Assembly: GCF_015832195.1 (NCBI RefSeq)
Contig: NC_052020.1
Span: 4,696,254-4,760,253, forward strand
Reading direction: 5' to 3'
From: Motacilla alba alba
Taxonomy: Eukaryota > Chordata > Aves > Passeriformes > Motacillidae
Length of the DNA: 64,000 nt
The notes beneath the pieces were generated by a model. The model was not told where the DNA came from, searched no databases, and saw only the letters and a program-made list of their open reading frames with translations. Positions 49,501-61,400 of this stretch are shown here, one piece after another. Within the stretch, counting starts at the first letter, position 1; each line of letters opens with the position of its first letter. A program made the translations under genes and the position numbers.

Positions 49501-52500
49501 GTGTTCTGTTTTCATTTTGTCCCATCTGTCAGAAATCTTTGATTTGAAAGCTTGCCTGCTTTCTTGCTGGGTAGATGTAATGGAACTCTGACTAAAGTTT
49601 TTTTGGTTTTTTTTTATTGAAACAGCTGTTATAAATCTGTAAACTTAATGAAAGCTGTAAATACTAAATCAAAATTTTCATCTTTGTGTAGCTTTCCTAC
49701 CCCAAAAGTCTAATTTTTACTACCACAGTAATGAGTTTATTGTGTGCAAGTGTATTTTTTAAACAAGCTGTGATAAATCTGAAAATATAACTCAGTACAT
49801 GATTGTTCCCATGAATAGTCATTACCAGGCTTTTGCAGTTCATTTGTAAAAGCAAAAGAAATAAAATAACTTGCTCAAAGGTGTGGTTTGTATCTTTTGC
49901 TGAGATGCTGAAACACATAGATACAGTTGTTCTATTTCTACAACTTTATTAAGTTATGAAGTTTATAAAAGTTTTCATCATTTCCATTGCCTGGTGCCTC
50001 AGAAAGTGTAGTGACCAACCCTAGGAAGAGACAGAAGCAACTATCTGAAATCTCTTTTTTTTTCCATAATTATAGATGCTATGTTAATTTATGCAAAAGA
50101 AAAAAAGTAGCACATATTGTTATTAATGTTATGTATAGAAATATGCACATTATTAGTTTTCAATTCTAATAATTATTAGCTATTAATATTAATTATTTCT
50201 TTTTAAGTAGTATTTTAATATTGATCTTTAAATAATGAATAATAAAAGCTAATAAAATAAATTTAAATAAAATAAACATACATATAAAATTATATTCTTA
50301 ATAACATTAATACATATTGAATTTATTATTAAATTATCAATACAGATGAATGTAATTAATATTAAAATTCCTAATAATTTATTACTAGCTGTTAATGTTA
50401 ATTTTACTAATAGTAAAAAAGTGTAACACTAAACCCAAAATGGATGTGTTAAAACTTTCCTTGCCTCCTTTCTGCGTGTGTCTGTCTGTACCATGTGTAC
50501 CCACACAAAGCCATGAGTGTCACCTGGGTATTTATGGTCACCATAAGCCCTGCCTGTGTGCAGTGTTTATGTGTGTCCCACCCTTCAATCCAGATTCTTC
50601 TTCTAAAGGTTTCAAATTTGCTTGTTGATATGTCTCCACACACAATGCAGAGCTACTGGCTAGCTCTGTGTGGGTTTAACCCTTGAGGCATGTCAAGTTC
50701 TTCCTCAAGGGTCTTTGCTCAAGGAAAACAGAGTTTTCAGCTAAGCCTTGTTCTGTTTTAAGCAGAGATTCTGTGCCCTCCAGCTTACAGGCATGGGTGT
50801 GATAAAGTTGGGGTAGAAAACTTCTTTGCACTTTATTTTTCCAGTAGGTGAAGAAGCCCACTGCATGAGTTCTGAATTCAGCACGTGTTGTTCACGTTTT
50901 CAGCAGCGCAGCAAAGGCAGGAAGTACATTACAAACTTTAAAAATCCAGAATTGAACATTCCCCCCTTCCTTTCCTGTGTTTGTGTCCGTGACATATCCG
51001 TCATGAGTAGGTATCATGCCTAATGGTTAATAGAAGAGAAAATTCAAACCATCCTGTTGCAGTGGCTTTCAGCTGGTGTCTGTAGGCTGTTGTGATCTGT
51101 TGGAGACTTCTGAAAGATTTACAGCAGCTAACAAAGTTCTTATGTTAAAATAGGCTTAAATTTGCTATGGGAAAAGGCTTAAATAGCCTTAAATATGCAG
51201 GGAACTTGCCCACTGTCAGAAATGGAGTAGTTCAGGAGATCAACCTCTAAAGAAAGATTGCAAAAAAAAAAAATATGGGTGATACTCAATGGGAATGGGA
51301 ATACTCAAGAAGCAGAGCATCAAATGTGGTTTTTCCATTCTGCATTCTTTCTTTTACTTCTATAATTAATTTTTCCAGTAATAATTGCGTGAGTTTTTTT
51401 CCTGCTCAGTGTTAGTAGGAGCCAGTCCTTCAGAAGAGTTCTTTTAATCAAGCTTTGTAACAGATTTTGTAGCTGCCCATTATACTCAGATAACTGTGTT
51501 ATCTAGCTGGAGGGGGGGTGTGGATAAAAACCTGAGCTGCTATTTCTCCTGTATATAGCTGACATTTTTTTACTCTCTACCTGTAGGAACTTCCAGCCCC
51601 TTTGCTTGATGATTCCTACAGGAAGGAACTGGGAGATGAAGCAGCAGCTGTGAAGTCTGAAGATTTTCAGGATTCTATGAAAATAGCCTGGCGCTACCAA
51701 AATTTACCAAAAATGGAGGTAATGGCTATTTCCTGCTTCTTTCCTCATGCACTCAAAATGAATTTGAAAAGCAAATGCTTTTCAGTAGAACCTAGACAAC
51801 AGAACTGCTAATGGGCAGTGTTACAGGATTGCCTCTTGAGGGAAAACTATCATACACCACTGAATAGTTCAATTACAGCAATGCAAAAAGAAAGGGAATT
51901 TGAGAGTTTGCAGGTACTCTAAAACTCACTGCAGACAATAGTAATTTAAAAAACCATTTAAGTTCTATGGGATTTTTCAATGAGTATTATCAAATTGAGA
52001 CAGCATTTTATGAAAATTTGGATTATGTGCTTGCTTCCAAACTTGCCCCAAATTTAGTTGCACACAAATTACTTAAGTAGCTTTAATCAACAGGACTTAG
52101 TGGATGTCTGCAGTGGAATACTGTGTGGAAGCAAGCTGTTGACCTGCTTATCCATGTGCATAACAACTAAAGCAAGCACTTGAGATTCCATCAGCCTCAC
52201 TGTCACTGGGAGCTAAGCACTGTGCAGGGACAATGTGAGGAACAAGCTCAGTGGTCAGTCTTTCAGAGTTTACAGTTGTTGGTGTTTTGTGGATAATCAA
52301 TCTCCCATGGCTGGTGGCTTTCTTATTTAATCCAGCGGCACAATCAGTCTTTAACAAAATTACAGCATTTCTGGCTATCCAGAATCAAATCCTGGTTTTG
52401 TCTGTACAATTTAGGCTACATTTTTAAATTCTGGTTTAGATGTAGCCATACCTGCCTAGTAAGTTCAGTTGTATTCTTAAAAACATAATTGGAATGTGAC

Positions 52501-55374
52501 AAAATGATCTTACAAGGCTTGGCATGTTTGGTTTTCTGTGAAATTGCACAGACATGGCTATATAGTTGTGTCAGAAAAGACTTATATATGGTGACATGCC
52601 AAATCAAACAGCCTCCAGGGTAATCATATAATCTCATCAATTTTATTATTGTGAAGCTTGCTGTGCCATTCTGAACCATCCCCAATGTAATTTGTCTGTT
52701 TTAAAATCTAGCAGAGTTCCTTGTACATTGATGAACATTTGTATGTTGTTAACAATTGTGTTCTGATGTTCTAACAAAATAGAAAAATAATTTTAAAATT
52801 CAGTTGGGGGTTCACTCAGTCTTTATGGGAGAGTTTCCCTTGTTATTGTTGCTTTTTGAATTGGACCTTGATCATTCTCAATAGTTGAGGCACAATATTT
52901 TTATGTGTATGTTAAATTTATACAAAAATTAAAACACACAAATAAAAGTATCAATCTTAAACAATCTATATTTTAAATTCCTCAGGACATTTTAATTGGT
53001 GAAAAATTGGTTTAAATTGATATTTTTCAATATGAATTGCAGTTATTGTATTGCAGTAATCATAAAGTTTTGGCTCTGTTCTATGTTAATTGGATTGGTG
53101 ATTATAATCCATTGAAGAAAAATCTGATACTGCCTTGCTACCCGTAACAATACATTTAGTTCAATAATCTAATGAACAACTTTGGTTGTGATTCCTCCTT
53201 TCAATGTTCCTTTGCTGGTAAAAACCAATGTTGAATAAAATGTCAAAGCATATTTTCCAAACTGATTGAACTAATATGCCAGTGCATTTTCAAAAACTAC
53301 TGTCAAATAGTTTCAACTGTGAAAGAGAAAAATTAGCTTTGCTTTTAGCTCGAACTCTAAACATTATAACAGAAACTTTTCTGTCCATTATCTGGCTAAA
53401 TACAGAGCAGGAATGCTGAGTAAAAGATGTCTTTGTGGTATTTTTGATGATTGATTTGTTTACTGTTTCTGAGTAATAATAGATTTTTGATTGGTAGTTC
53501 AGATGTTCCCTTTGCTTTTATTTGACCCTGTTTAGACTAACCAGGTACCTGGTCTTTGTTCTTAGGCATGGTATCTGTATTAGTGCTCTTCACAGCTGTC
53601 ACAGTTTCTCTCTACATATTGCACATACCTTGCATCAGAAAAAATAGATTTATAGAAACAGATTTATAAGAAATCTGTTGGAGTGGAAGACCTTGTTGTC
53701 CTTGATGTCCTTTGCCAGTTTGTTACTTATATCTGTATCAGAGGTGAATTTAATTTCTAATCTAAAAAATAGATTTATAAGAAATCTGTTGGAGTGAAAG
53801 ACCTTGTTATGCTTGATGTTCTTTGCCAGTTTGTTACTTATATCTGTATCAGAGGTAATTTCAACTTTAGACTATATGGAGAGCCTGTTTTGCAGTGTGG
53901 TTTTTTCTCTTCTTTTTTTTTTTTTTTTTTCCTTTGAATGAACTACTTATGTTCTTGGGGCAATATATAAACTGTCACAGCATGAAATCAATTTTCTGCC
54001 TTGGTTCATCCTAAATCTGAGATTTCTAGCACATTAGTATTGCAATTAGAAACATTAACAGCAGACGGTAGTGTAAAAGCACGCTCTGCTCGCTGACAAT
54101 TTAGAGTATTTCTCCTTGTGCAAACCAGGAATCCAGGAAAGAGCTGGCCTGAGCCTCCAGCCCACTAAGGAGTGTAGTGATGCCTTCTTGAGGAGCTGGA
54201 ACAGAGGCTAGAAGGAGTTCAGAGGAATGAAGAGGAAATTTATTGAAGCGCCTTCAAAGGCCACACCCTGGCAGTACCCAGATGGCTCCAAGATAGGAGC
54301 AAAAGAGGGCTTGGTCACAAGATCTCACATTTTTATAAGTTTTAATCCATTTGCATATAGGAGTTAATTGTCCAATTAATAGCTTCAAATGATGAAGTTT
54401 CATCCTCCTTGCTTGCTTGCCCACCCTCCTCTTCTCACGTTGTTTAAGCTTTGGGCCTGAAGTTTGAAGAGATTGTCCTTGAGTCTCCAGCTGGAATGGG
54501 AATGTTTTGTCTTCACCATCCTGTGAAAACATCCTAGCAACACTAAATATAAACTATAAACTAGCTTAATATAAAGCTAGAAGCTGCACATCAAACCAGA
54601 ACAGAAAAACTTAAACCCCAAGGTACCAGCAGCAGAGAGGGCTGGCGAGTGCGCGCTGGGCGCCGCGCGCGGCCGCTCTGCCCCGTCTCATTATTCACGC
54701 TTCCTTGAGTCAGGTAGGCTTTCCAGCAGCTCCCTGCTAGGCCTGGGAATGCAGGACACTGAGCCCTATTCAGGGCCCTCTGCCATGGACCCAGCTTTTA
54801 TTGCTTTTATGGGGTTTTATTAGCGCCAAATCCCAGGCTCCACCCAGTTTGTAGGCGCTGTGCTCATTCTTTGGAAGCAGAGAGGTTATCACCTACCTTA
54901 ATCCGTGCAGCGGGGTGGATTAAGGACACCAATGTGCCTCAGGATTCTCAAAGAGGATCCTGGAAACTTCTTGTTTCTTCTTTTTTGCTGTCTTTACTAA
55001 ACTCTATTGGGCCTCAGGAAGGATTTGCATCTGAAATGGGCAACCTGGAGCTTTTCTCAATGAAGACATCAGATCAAAGTTCAGTTAGTCAAGGCCTTTC
55101 TAAAACATTAAGGGGGCTTGGAAGTACACAATAAAAAGATGAGCTCTGGCAGAGATTGCAGTAAAAACATTCTGATCTGTAATCCGGATAAAGAATAGAT
55201 TATAGGCCAAAGAACAGCCCCTGTTTAAATTGCTTTCAGAATCCTTGTTTTGAATAAAGTTACATTTTACAATAAAAACATTTAAATTTTAATGGAATGT
55301 TATGTTTTATTGAACTGCCTGCTTTAAAATTCAGATACCAAGAAATAAATTGGTACACTGATTTAGAGAATGTG

Positions 55375-55431
<57 letters not shown>

Positions 55432-58400
55432 TATATATATTTTTAGTAAAACTGGTTGCCTCAAATGACTAGATAGTCATAAGCAATTCCATGGGTTTTT
55501 AATTTTTTTTAAAAAACTAATTATTTCTTTTAACTAGAAGTTTGGGTTTCATTGGTTATTCTGGGAAAAGTATTGCATTATTGTTACTGTTGATATTCTC
55601 TGATAACTGACCAAGCCTAACACCTATTAGTCAAATAATTTCAAAATATTTACCCTAAATCAAATCATTCTAGTTAATCTTAACAGTTTAATACATTTTT
55701 GGTGAAAGTCTATCTACTTGAATATTTCATGGTATAACAGTCTGGAGGGTGGGGTCTCTAAACCAGGACAGGGGGGTTAATTTTAGATGTATAATTCAAA
55801 TAATGTTGCAGGTTCTGATCTGAATTCCATTAATATGGACCAAACAGATGCATTCATTTCCTCTCTTTAATAGCACAGCATGTTCAAAATGTGTAATTCC
55901 TGCACAGGTATATATAAAATCTGGTTTATGGTGTTTCATATACCAAAATTAAGATCTGAAGAAAATGTATCTTCATTATGCCAAATCATAATTATTGCAT
56001 GGAATGCTCAGCCCATTGTTTATTTGATTTTCAAGGAATTGAAAATAATTTAAAACTATTTCTTATTTTTCTAATAAAATCACTTATATGAAGATGCAAC
56101 GGTTGGTTTTTTCACTGATCATAAATAAAGAGCAAAATTTTCTAAGTCAGCTGAAAATATTTCTGTAGCACCCATATAATTGTCAGAGGCTGAAAAATCA
56201 AAGAGGCTGAACACACGATGTTCTGCTGATTTCATGGATCTGGCCTCTGCAAATTTGTGATCATCTGTCTAGAACATGTGCAAAAAATACATTCTTTTAA
56301 TTATCTGACTGCACTGTGGTGCTGCAACTTGGAATAGTAGAGGTTGAACTCTGTGTGAAAGATTCACTTTCAAGTATGACCATGAGGGAAGGAAAACTTA
56401 GTAGTAATTATTATAATGTTTTTCTACTTTAAGCTTTTATTTAGGGTGAATGGAAAGAAAAACAGAGGCTTGAAGTGTATTGCTAGTTAATTACTTTCCT
56501 TTGACAGATAATAGTTCAAGATTGTAATTGTTGTTTCCACAGACCAGCCCAACAACATATACAAAGTTTGGCCATTATTATGATGTTTCTAAGAAAATGT
56601 CTCCAGAACTGTGTCAGTCTGTAAAATGGCACAGTTTTTACCTCCATGAAGAATTGCCTTTCGAGCCTAAAATGAAAACATGGTAAGTTTTGACATCGTG
56701 GTTCTCTTGTGTGTTCAGATTTTGCATGCATATTGGCAGGAAATGATAATTTTGGGGCTGCACTTGCTGCACTTGCGTGGAGGGGGGTCAGGAGCAGTTT
56801 GGCCGTGGGTGCCACTCAGTGCCACCCACCTGGAGTGGCATAGGGACAGCTCAGAGCTCTGCTCCCAGCTGGGGGAGTGTGGGAGTTCTGGTTACTGAGA
56901 ATTTCAGACTTTCTGTGCTGGCAGGCACTGCCCCCAAGAGCACACTGCATTTGACCTGAGGCCGTGGAGAAGGCTTCCAAAATGGAATGACAGAACTGGG
57001 ATTGTGGGTGTGGAGTTTGAATAGAAGGGTGTGGTATCACAGGGGAGGAAACAGAGTTTAAGGGTTTAGAATATAGTAATATATATAGAGCAAGATGGAG
57101 GTTTTAGGGCAGAGGCTGGTCCTTCTTCACCTTCTCCATGGGTTTGGGTGGTTTTGTGTAATTGGTCAGGAAACTCCACATTGTGGACTTCAAGTGATTA
57201 GTTATTAGTTAAAAGTGAAAATAATTTAGGTGTCATTTCTTAATTGGATAGTTTAGCCTTAAAAGGCCTTGTAACAAAAGATAGTTAGCCATTTTCTGCC
57301 TTGTTAGTAAAGAACTGCAGAACTCACTGCCTGTGAGACTGTAACATAGATAAGAAATAATAAACACCTGAGTCTGAACATGAACTATCCTCTCAAGTGC
57401 CTTCAATCCCAATCCAGACAGAGGAATAAGGAAGCTGAAAACTGGCAGGGGAGGGAGCAGGTTGGCAGTGACAATTAAGACAGACATTACTAGGACAGCC
57501 TAGCTGCATGTTGAGCCCAGCCCTGCTGACAGCCCAGTGTGGGGACTGGGAGAGCTGTTCCTGTCTGGCTGTGAATCCTCCCTGAGCACCGTGCCCCAGC
57601 AGCTCAGAGATGGGCTTGTCAGGTGGCTGTCAGCCTTAAAAGGATCTCTGCAGTTCTCAGGGCTTAGGAGACAGGCCATCCTTGACCTACATAGCTTAGA
57701 GTGCTGGATCAGATTAGTTGATGATGTGCTTTTACTTCTTACGTCCTACAGCTTCACCTAAGGAAAATGCAATATACTGTGAATAAAATTACAATCACTA
57801 ATTACGTCTTACAAAACATTTCCTATTCAAGCTCTTCTCGGAATGAATAACTCATTATGTTTATGGCTGTCAGTAGTGAATTAAGGAAGACTGAGAGAAA
57901 ATGAGTGACAGTAGCAAAGACTCATCTTCGCCTGTAGACACACATCCATTGTGTCTTTCTTGGAGACACTTCAAGTCAAGTGAAACATCAAGGCTGGGCC
58001 AGCAATTCCTTTGTCCGGACCAGTCACTGAATTTATATAATGGTGTAATTTATATAATTCATGTAATACCTAGCTTTATAGATCCCAGTGTATAGGGCCA
58101 GCTCCTGGAGGCAGTGTGGGATTCATTGGGGTTGATTTCCACTGCAGTGCACTCATATAAAACCTCAGATTTATGAAAGAAGTGCAGTATGAGCCACCTT
58201 TCTTAGAGCTGTAGCAAAGCAAAAGCCAAGTCTCTCTCTAATTTGTTCTGTGTTACATGATCAAATGTCTCTGCTTGGCGAAGTAAATTCTTGTGATAGT
58301 GTAAAAAATACCCAGTTTTAGGACAAAGCAGAGAACTTCTTTCTATTTAAATATTTGAACCAACTTTGTTTATATGTTCATGTTATAATTTCTAATTTTT

Positions 58401-61400
58401 AGTAGCAGAGCAATAGAGGATGGACACAAAAAATTTCTGACAGGTTGCAAGTGTTGTTACAGTTACTGAGCAATTTAACTCACTTTCTCTTCTCTAGCTA
58501 GTGAGAATGTTGTGACTCATCCACTAACTATATGGCTGTCAAGTATTAGTTCATTTTACATTAAAATCAAATTACCTCATCAGTATAGTATAAGGAATGG
58601 ACTTTATGCATTTGATTTTATAAGCCTTGTGTAATGCTGATATTGTGCTTGTGTGCTAGCCTGATAAAAGTGCATCATTCTTACTATGTGAGTTCTGCTC
58701 TTTTTTTTTTTTTAGTTTAAATCTAACAGAAAGATTGGATTTATGTCATTTTCTTGGCAAATTGGTAGAGCACAGAGTGATGAGGTGAGGAACATGATCA
58801 GATAAAGCTGGCCTTTGGAAGGCTTATCTCCTTTTCCTCTCCCTGCCACCTCAACCTAGGTCTCCTTCAAGAAGCCTCTCCCAAGGAAATGAAGGAATTG
58901 TGGTGTTGGGAGTAAAGGCAGTTACCAAAGTAACAGCCAGCCACCATTCCAAACATTGTCACGCAGTCTAAAAACTACATGATCTATGACAGGGAGGAAT
59001 AGAGACCACACTGGGAATAGCAAACTCTTAGAAATCTGTGGGAGATGTAGATTGTGTAAGTCTCTTTCTTTACAGTAGCTCATTTGTCTTCTAACTTTGA
59101 TTGTTGTCATTTCTGACCACAAACACAGTAGGTTTTGGATTCCCTATTTTAAAAAGGTTGTACTAGGTCAGTATCAAGACAAGATGGGAAGGAAGAATTT
59201 TTCAGAATTACAGTACCTGATATTAGGCTTAAAAAGAAGAATGGAAGTTCTTGGGAAAATGGAAGCAGAGTTAAAAGCTGACATGCAGAGGATGCAGCTC
59301 TGTCTTCTGCAGTCACGGGCTGCAGTAAATATAGTAGAAATACAGGCAGGAAATATGGAGATGTTTTCTAATGATTTGCACCAGAAGTTGCCTTGCAGAC
59401 AGGAGTATTGTAGAATCTCCATCACTGAAAATTTCTAAGGACAAGCTAGGTAAACATCTGTCAGAATAATTGAGGTCCTTTTCATCTCTGTATTTGTGAT
59501 TCTTTAATTCACATTGGTCATGATGTCTAAATTAAATTAAATTAAATCCAAAAAAGAAATCCATTTTATTTCACCTGTTTCTGAGTGAGTGAACTGTCTC
59601 TGTAATTGTAGGTAATGTATTTTTTATTTTTTTTATAATTGCAGAGTTTCCCTTGCAGGATCAGAGATGTAGGGAATTTATATAGGCCAGAAACTCTTGG
59701 CCCTTTTGAGAAATCATGTATATTTATATATATGTCCCTCTCTGGCTATCCACACAAGCACTTGGTTTCTTTATGGACTTGGAAAGAAAGCTGATTTTTT
59801 TTTTCCTGAATAGATTACAACGGATCTTTTCTTTGCAATTAAAAATGAGTTTTGGAGGTTATCAACATCATGTGTTCACCTTAGAGTTTGGATCAGGTGT
59901 TTTTTTGTTTCCTGTGTTTTCACATGTGTGTGTACCAGTTTCTTGATAGAGGGAGGGGCAAAGTGTTACCCTGTAAACTGGCACCTGCCAGACAGTGTAG
60001 GTATAACATTTAACAGCCATGTTTGCTCTCCTTCCTGCAGTTCTGGGACCTGCTGGCTGAGTTAGCCCACGGGGTTCCCTCGGGATAATCACTCAAGGTG
60101 GATGGAAGTTCATTTCCCCATGCTAAAAATTAACTGAAGCCAGGCTGGGAAGCTCCTAGAGGAAGCAGTAAATGGGCCTGGATGTGTGGTGCCAGAAGAA
60201 GGCAGAAACCCTCCCTGTCTTATCTCACTTTTATGCTGGGGAAGGGCAGCTGTGTCCCGGTGCTGGTGCTGGGCCCAGGTTTACAGGGATGTGTGGCTGA
60301 CAGCAGCTGCTCTGCAGTGCTTGTTGCCAGGATATTCTGTGTCCTGGTCGCTGCACTGCTGGAGCTGGTGCCCCGCAGGAAGGCAGGAATATCCTCTCTG
60401 GTGGCCCTGTGCACTGCAGGCAACACTTATTTTCCATCTCTGCTGCAACACTTATTTTTCATCTCTACTTTCAGTCTCCTTCTTCAGGGCAATCACCAAA
60501 CAAGAAGGTTTGGCAATCAAGGGAACCAAAATAATTAAGTTCTGCTTTTTCTGTAACACGTGTAAATCTTGCCTTAAGAAAGTACGTGCTTTTGATAAAA
60601 GAATTAATTTATCTAGAGACTGGATTTACCAATAAATTTAGATAAAACAGGTTTGACTGTCTTGCCTAATGGAGTGTCCTTTTCCATAACAAGGCTATTT
60701 GTCATACCCTTGATAACCTCACCTTTGTTAACTGCTTGGAAACTATCAGCAGAGAAGTCAGAGCCTTTGTTGTAACCAGGATACCTTCTTGCCAGCTCCT
60801 GCTTTACCCATTACTAAAGTGCTAAACAAAAAAAAGAGTAAAGGAGGAATCGTTTAAACTCATTATCAACATCAAATCGTGTTTAGCAACAAAACCAAAA
60901 AAAGAGTTGAAATTGGAAAATAAGAAATATCTGATTTCCTTCTTTAAATATTGTGGCAAATATTGCCGGAAGGGTAATGCAACTTGCTTTTGTAAACAGT
61001 GTTTCTACAATGTCTTTCATGCTCTTATTTACATAAGATGGGTCAAATTCAAGGGAACCATGAATATTTTAGAAAGAGGTAGAAAAGCGCCTGTTTTGAC
61101 ATTTTTTAAAAATCTACACACACTACGTGGTTTTAGAAAATTCTTTCTTTGCTGCAAATCTCTTTCTGGTAGATTAATAGAAGATCTATTTTATTTCTTT
61201 GTTTGAATTTTGAGACCCTTTAATGCTGCAAGTGCTTTGGTTGTTTTATTCTTTTATCCACTAGCTTTTAAAAACAAGTCAGGAATTAATCAGAAATCGG
61301 CAAATATTTTGATTGCAGTATATTCTCTGGCAAAATAAAATATTATCTGTTGTGATAATGCAAAGACACAGAGAGAGATTTTTGGCTCCTATGGGGGGCT

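Larger units (their letters stand above)
38489..51586 (+). other. ELP4: ELP4 intron 3 (13.1 kb)
   Basis: Includes a long CR1 copy (about 41345-42198), AT-rich simple tracts (42690-42760, 42885-42950, 50160-50420), a possible LTR-like patch near 44000-44300, a five-unit 33-34-bp array (46539-46698), a hairpin at 48265-48293 and a T-run near 49357-49371. No coding exon is seen. Confidence 0.8.
51719..56542 (+). other. ELP4: ELP4 intron 4 (4.8 kb)
   Basis: Contains a 111-bp-period duplication (53659-53866), a T-run (53915-53931), a composite retroviral-looking island with a CpG-dense patch (54170-55140) and a long (TA)n microsatellite (55378-55441). No coding exon is recognised. Confidence 0.8.

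Noticed and set aside
59097..59438. 113-residue ORF with a heptad-like middle ([20 protein letters not shown])
   Set aside because: There is no recognised homologue and no splice or promoter support, and its end overlaps a CR1 fragment. The coiled-coil look is probably chance or a repeat remnant.
60186..60635. 149-residue ORF on the plus strand
   Set aside because: It has no recognised domain, a composition typical of chance frames, and another ORF overlaps it in a different frame.
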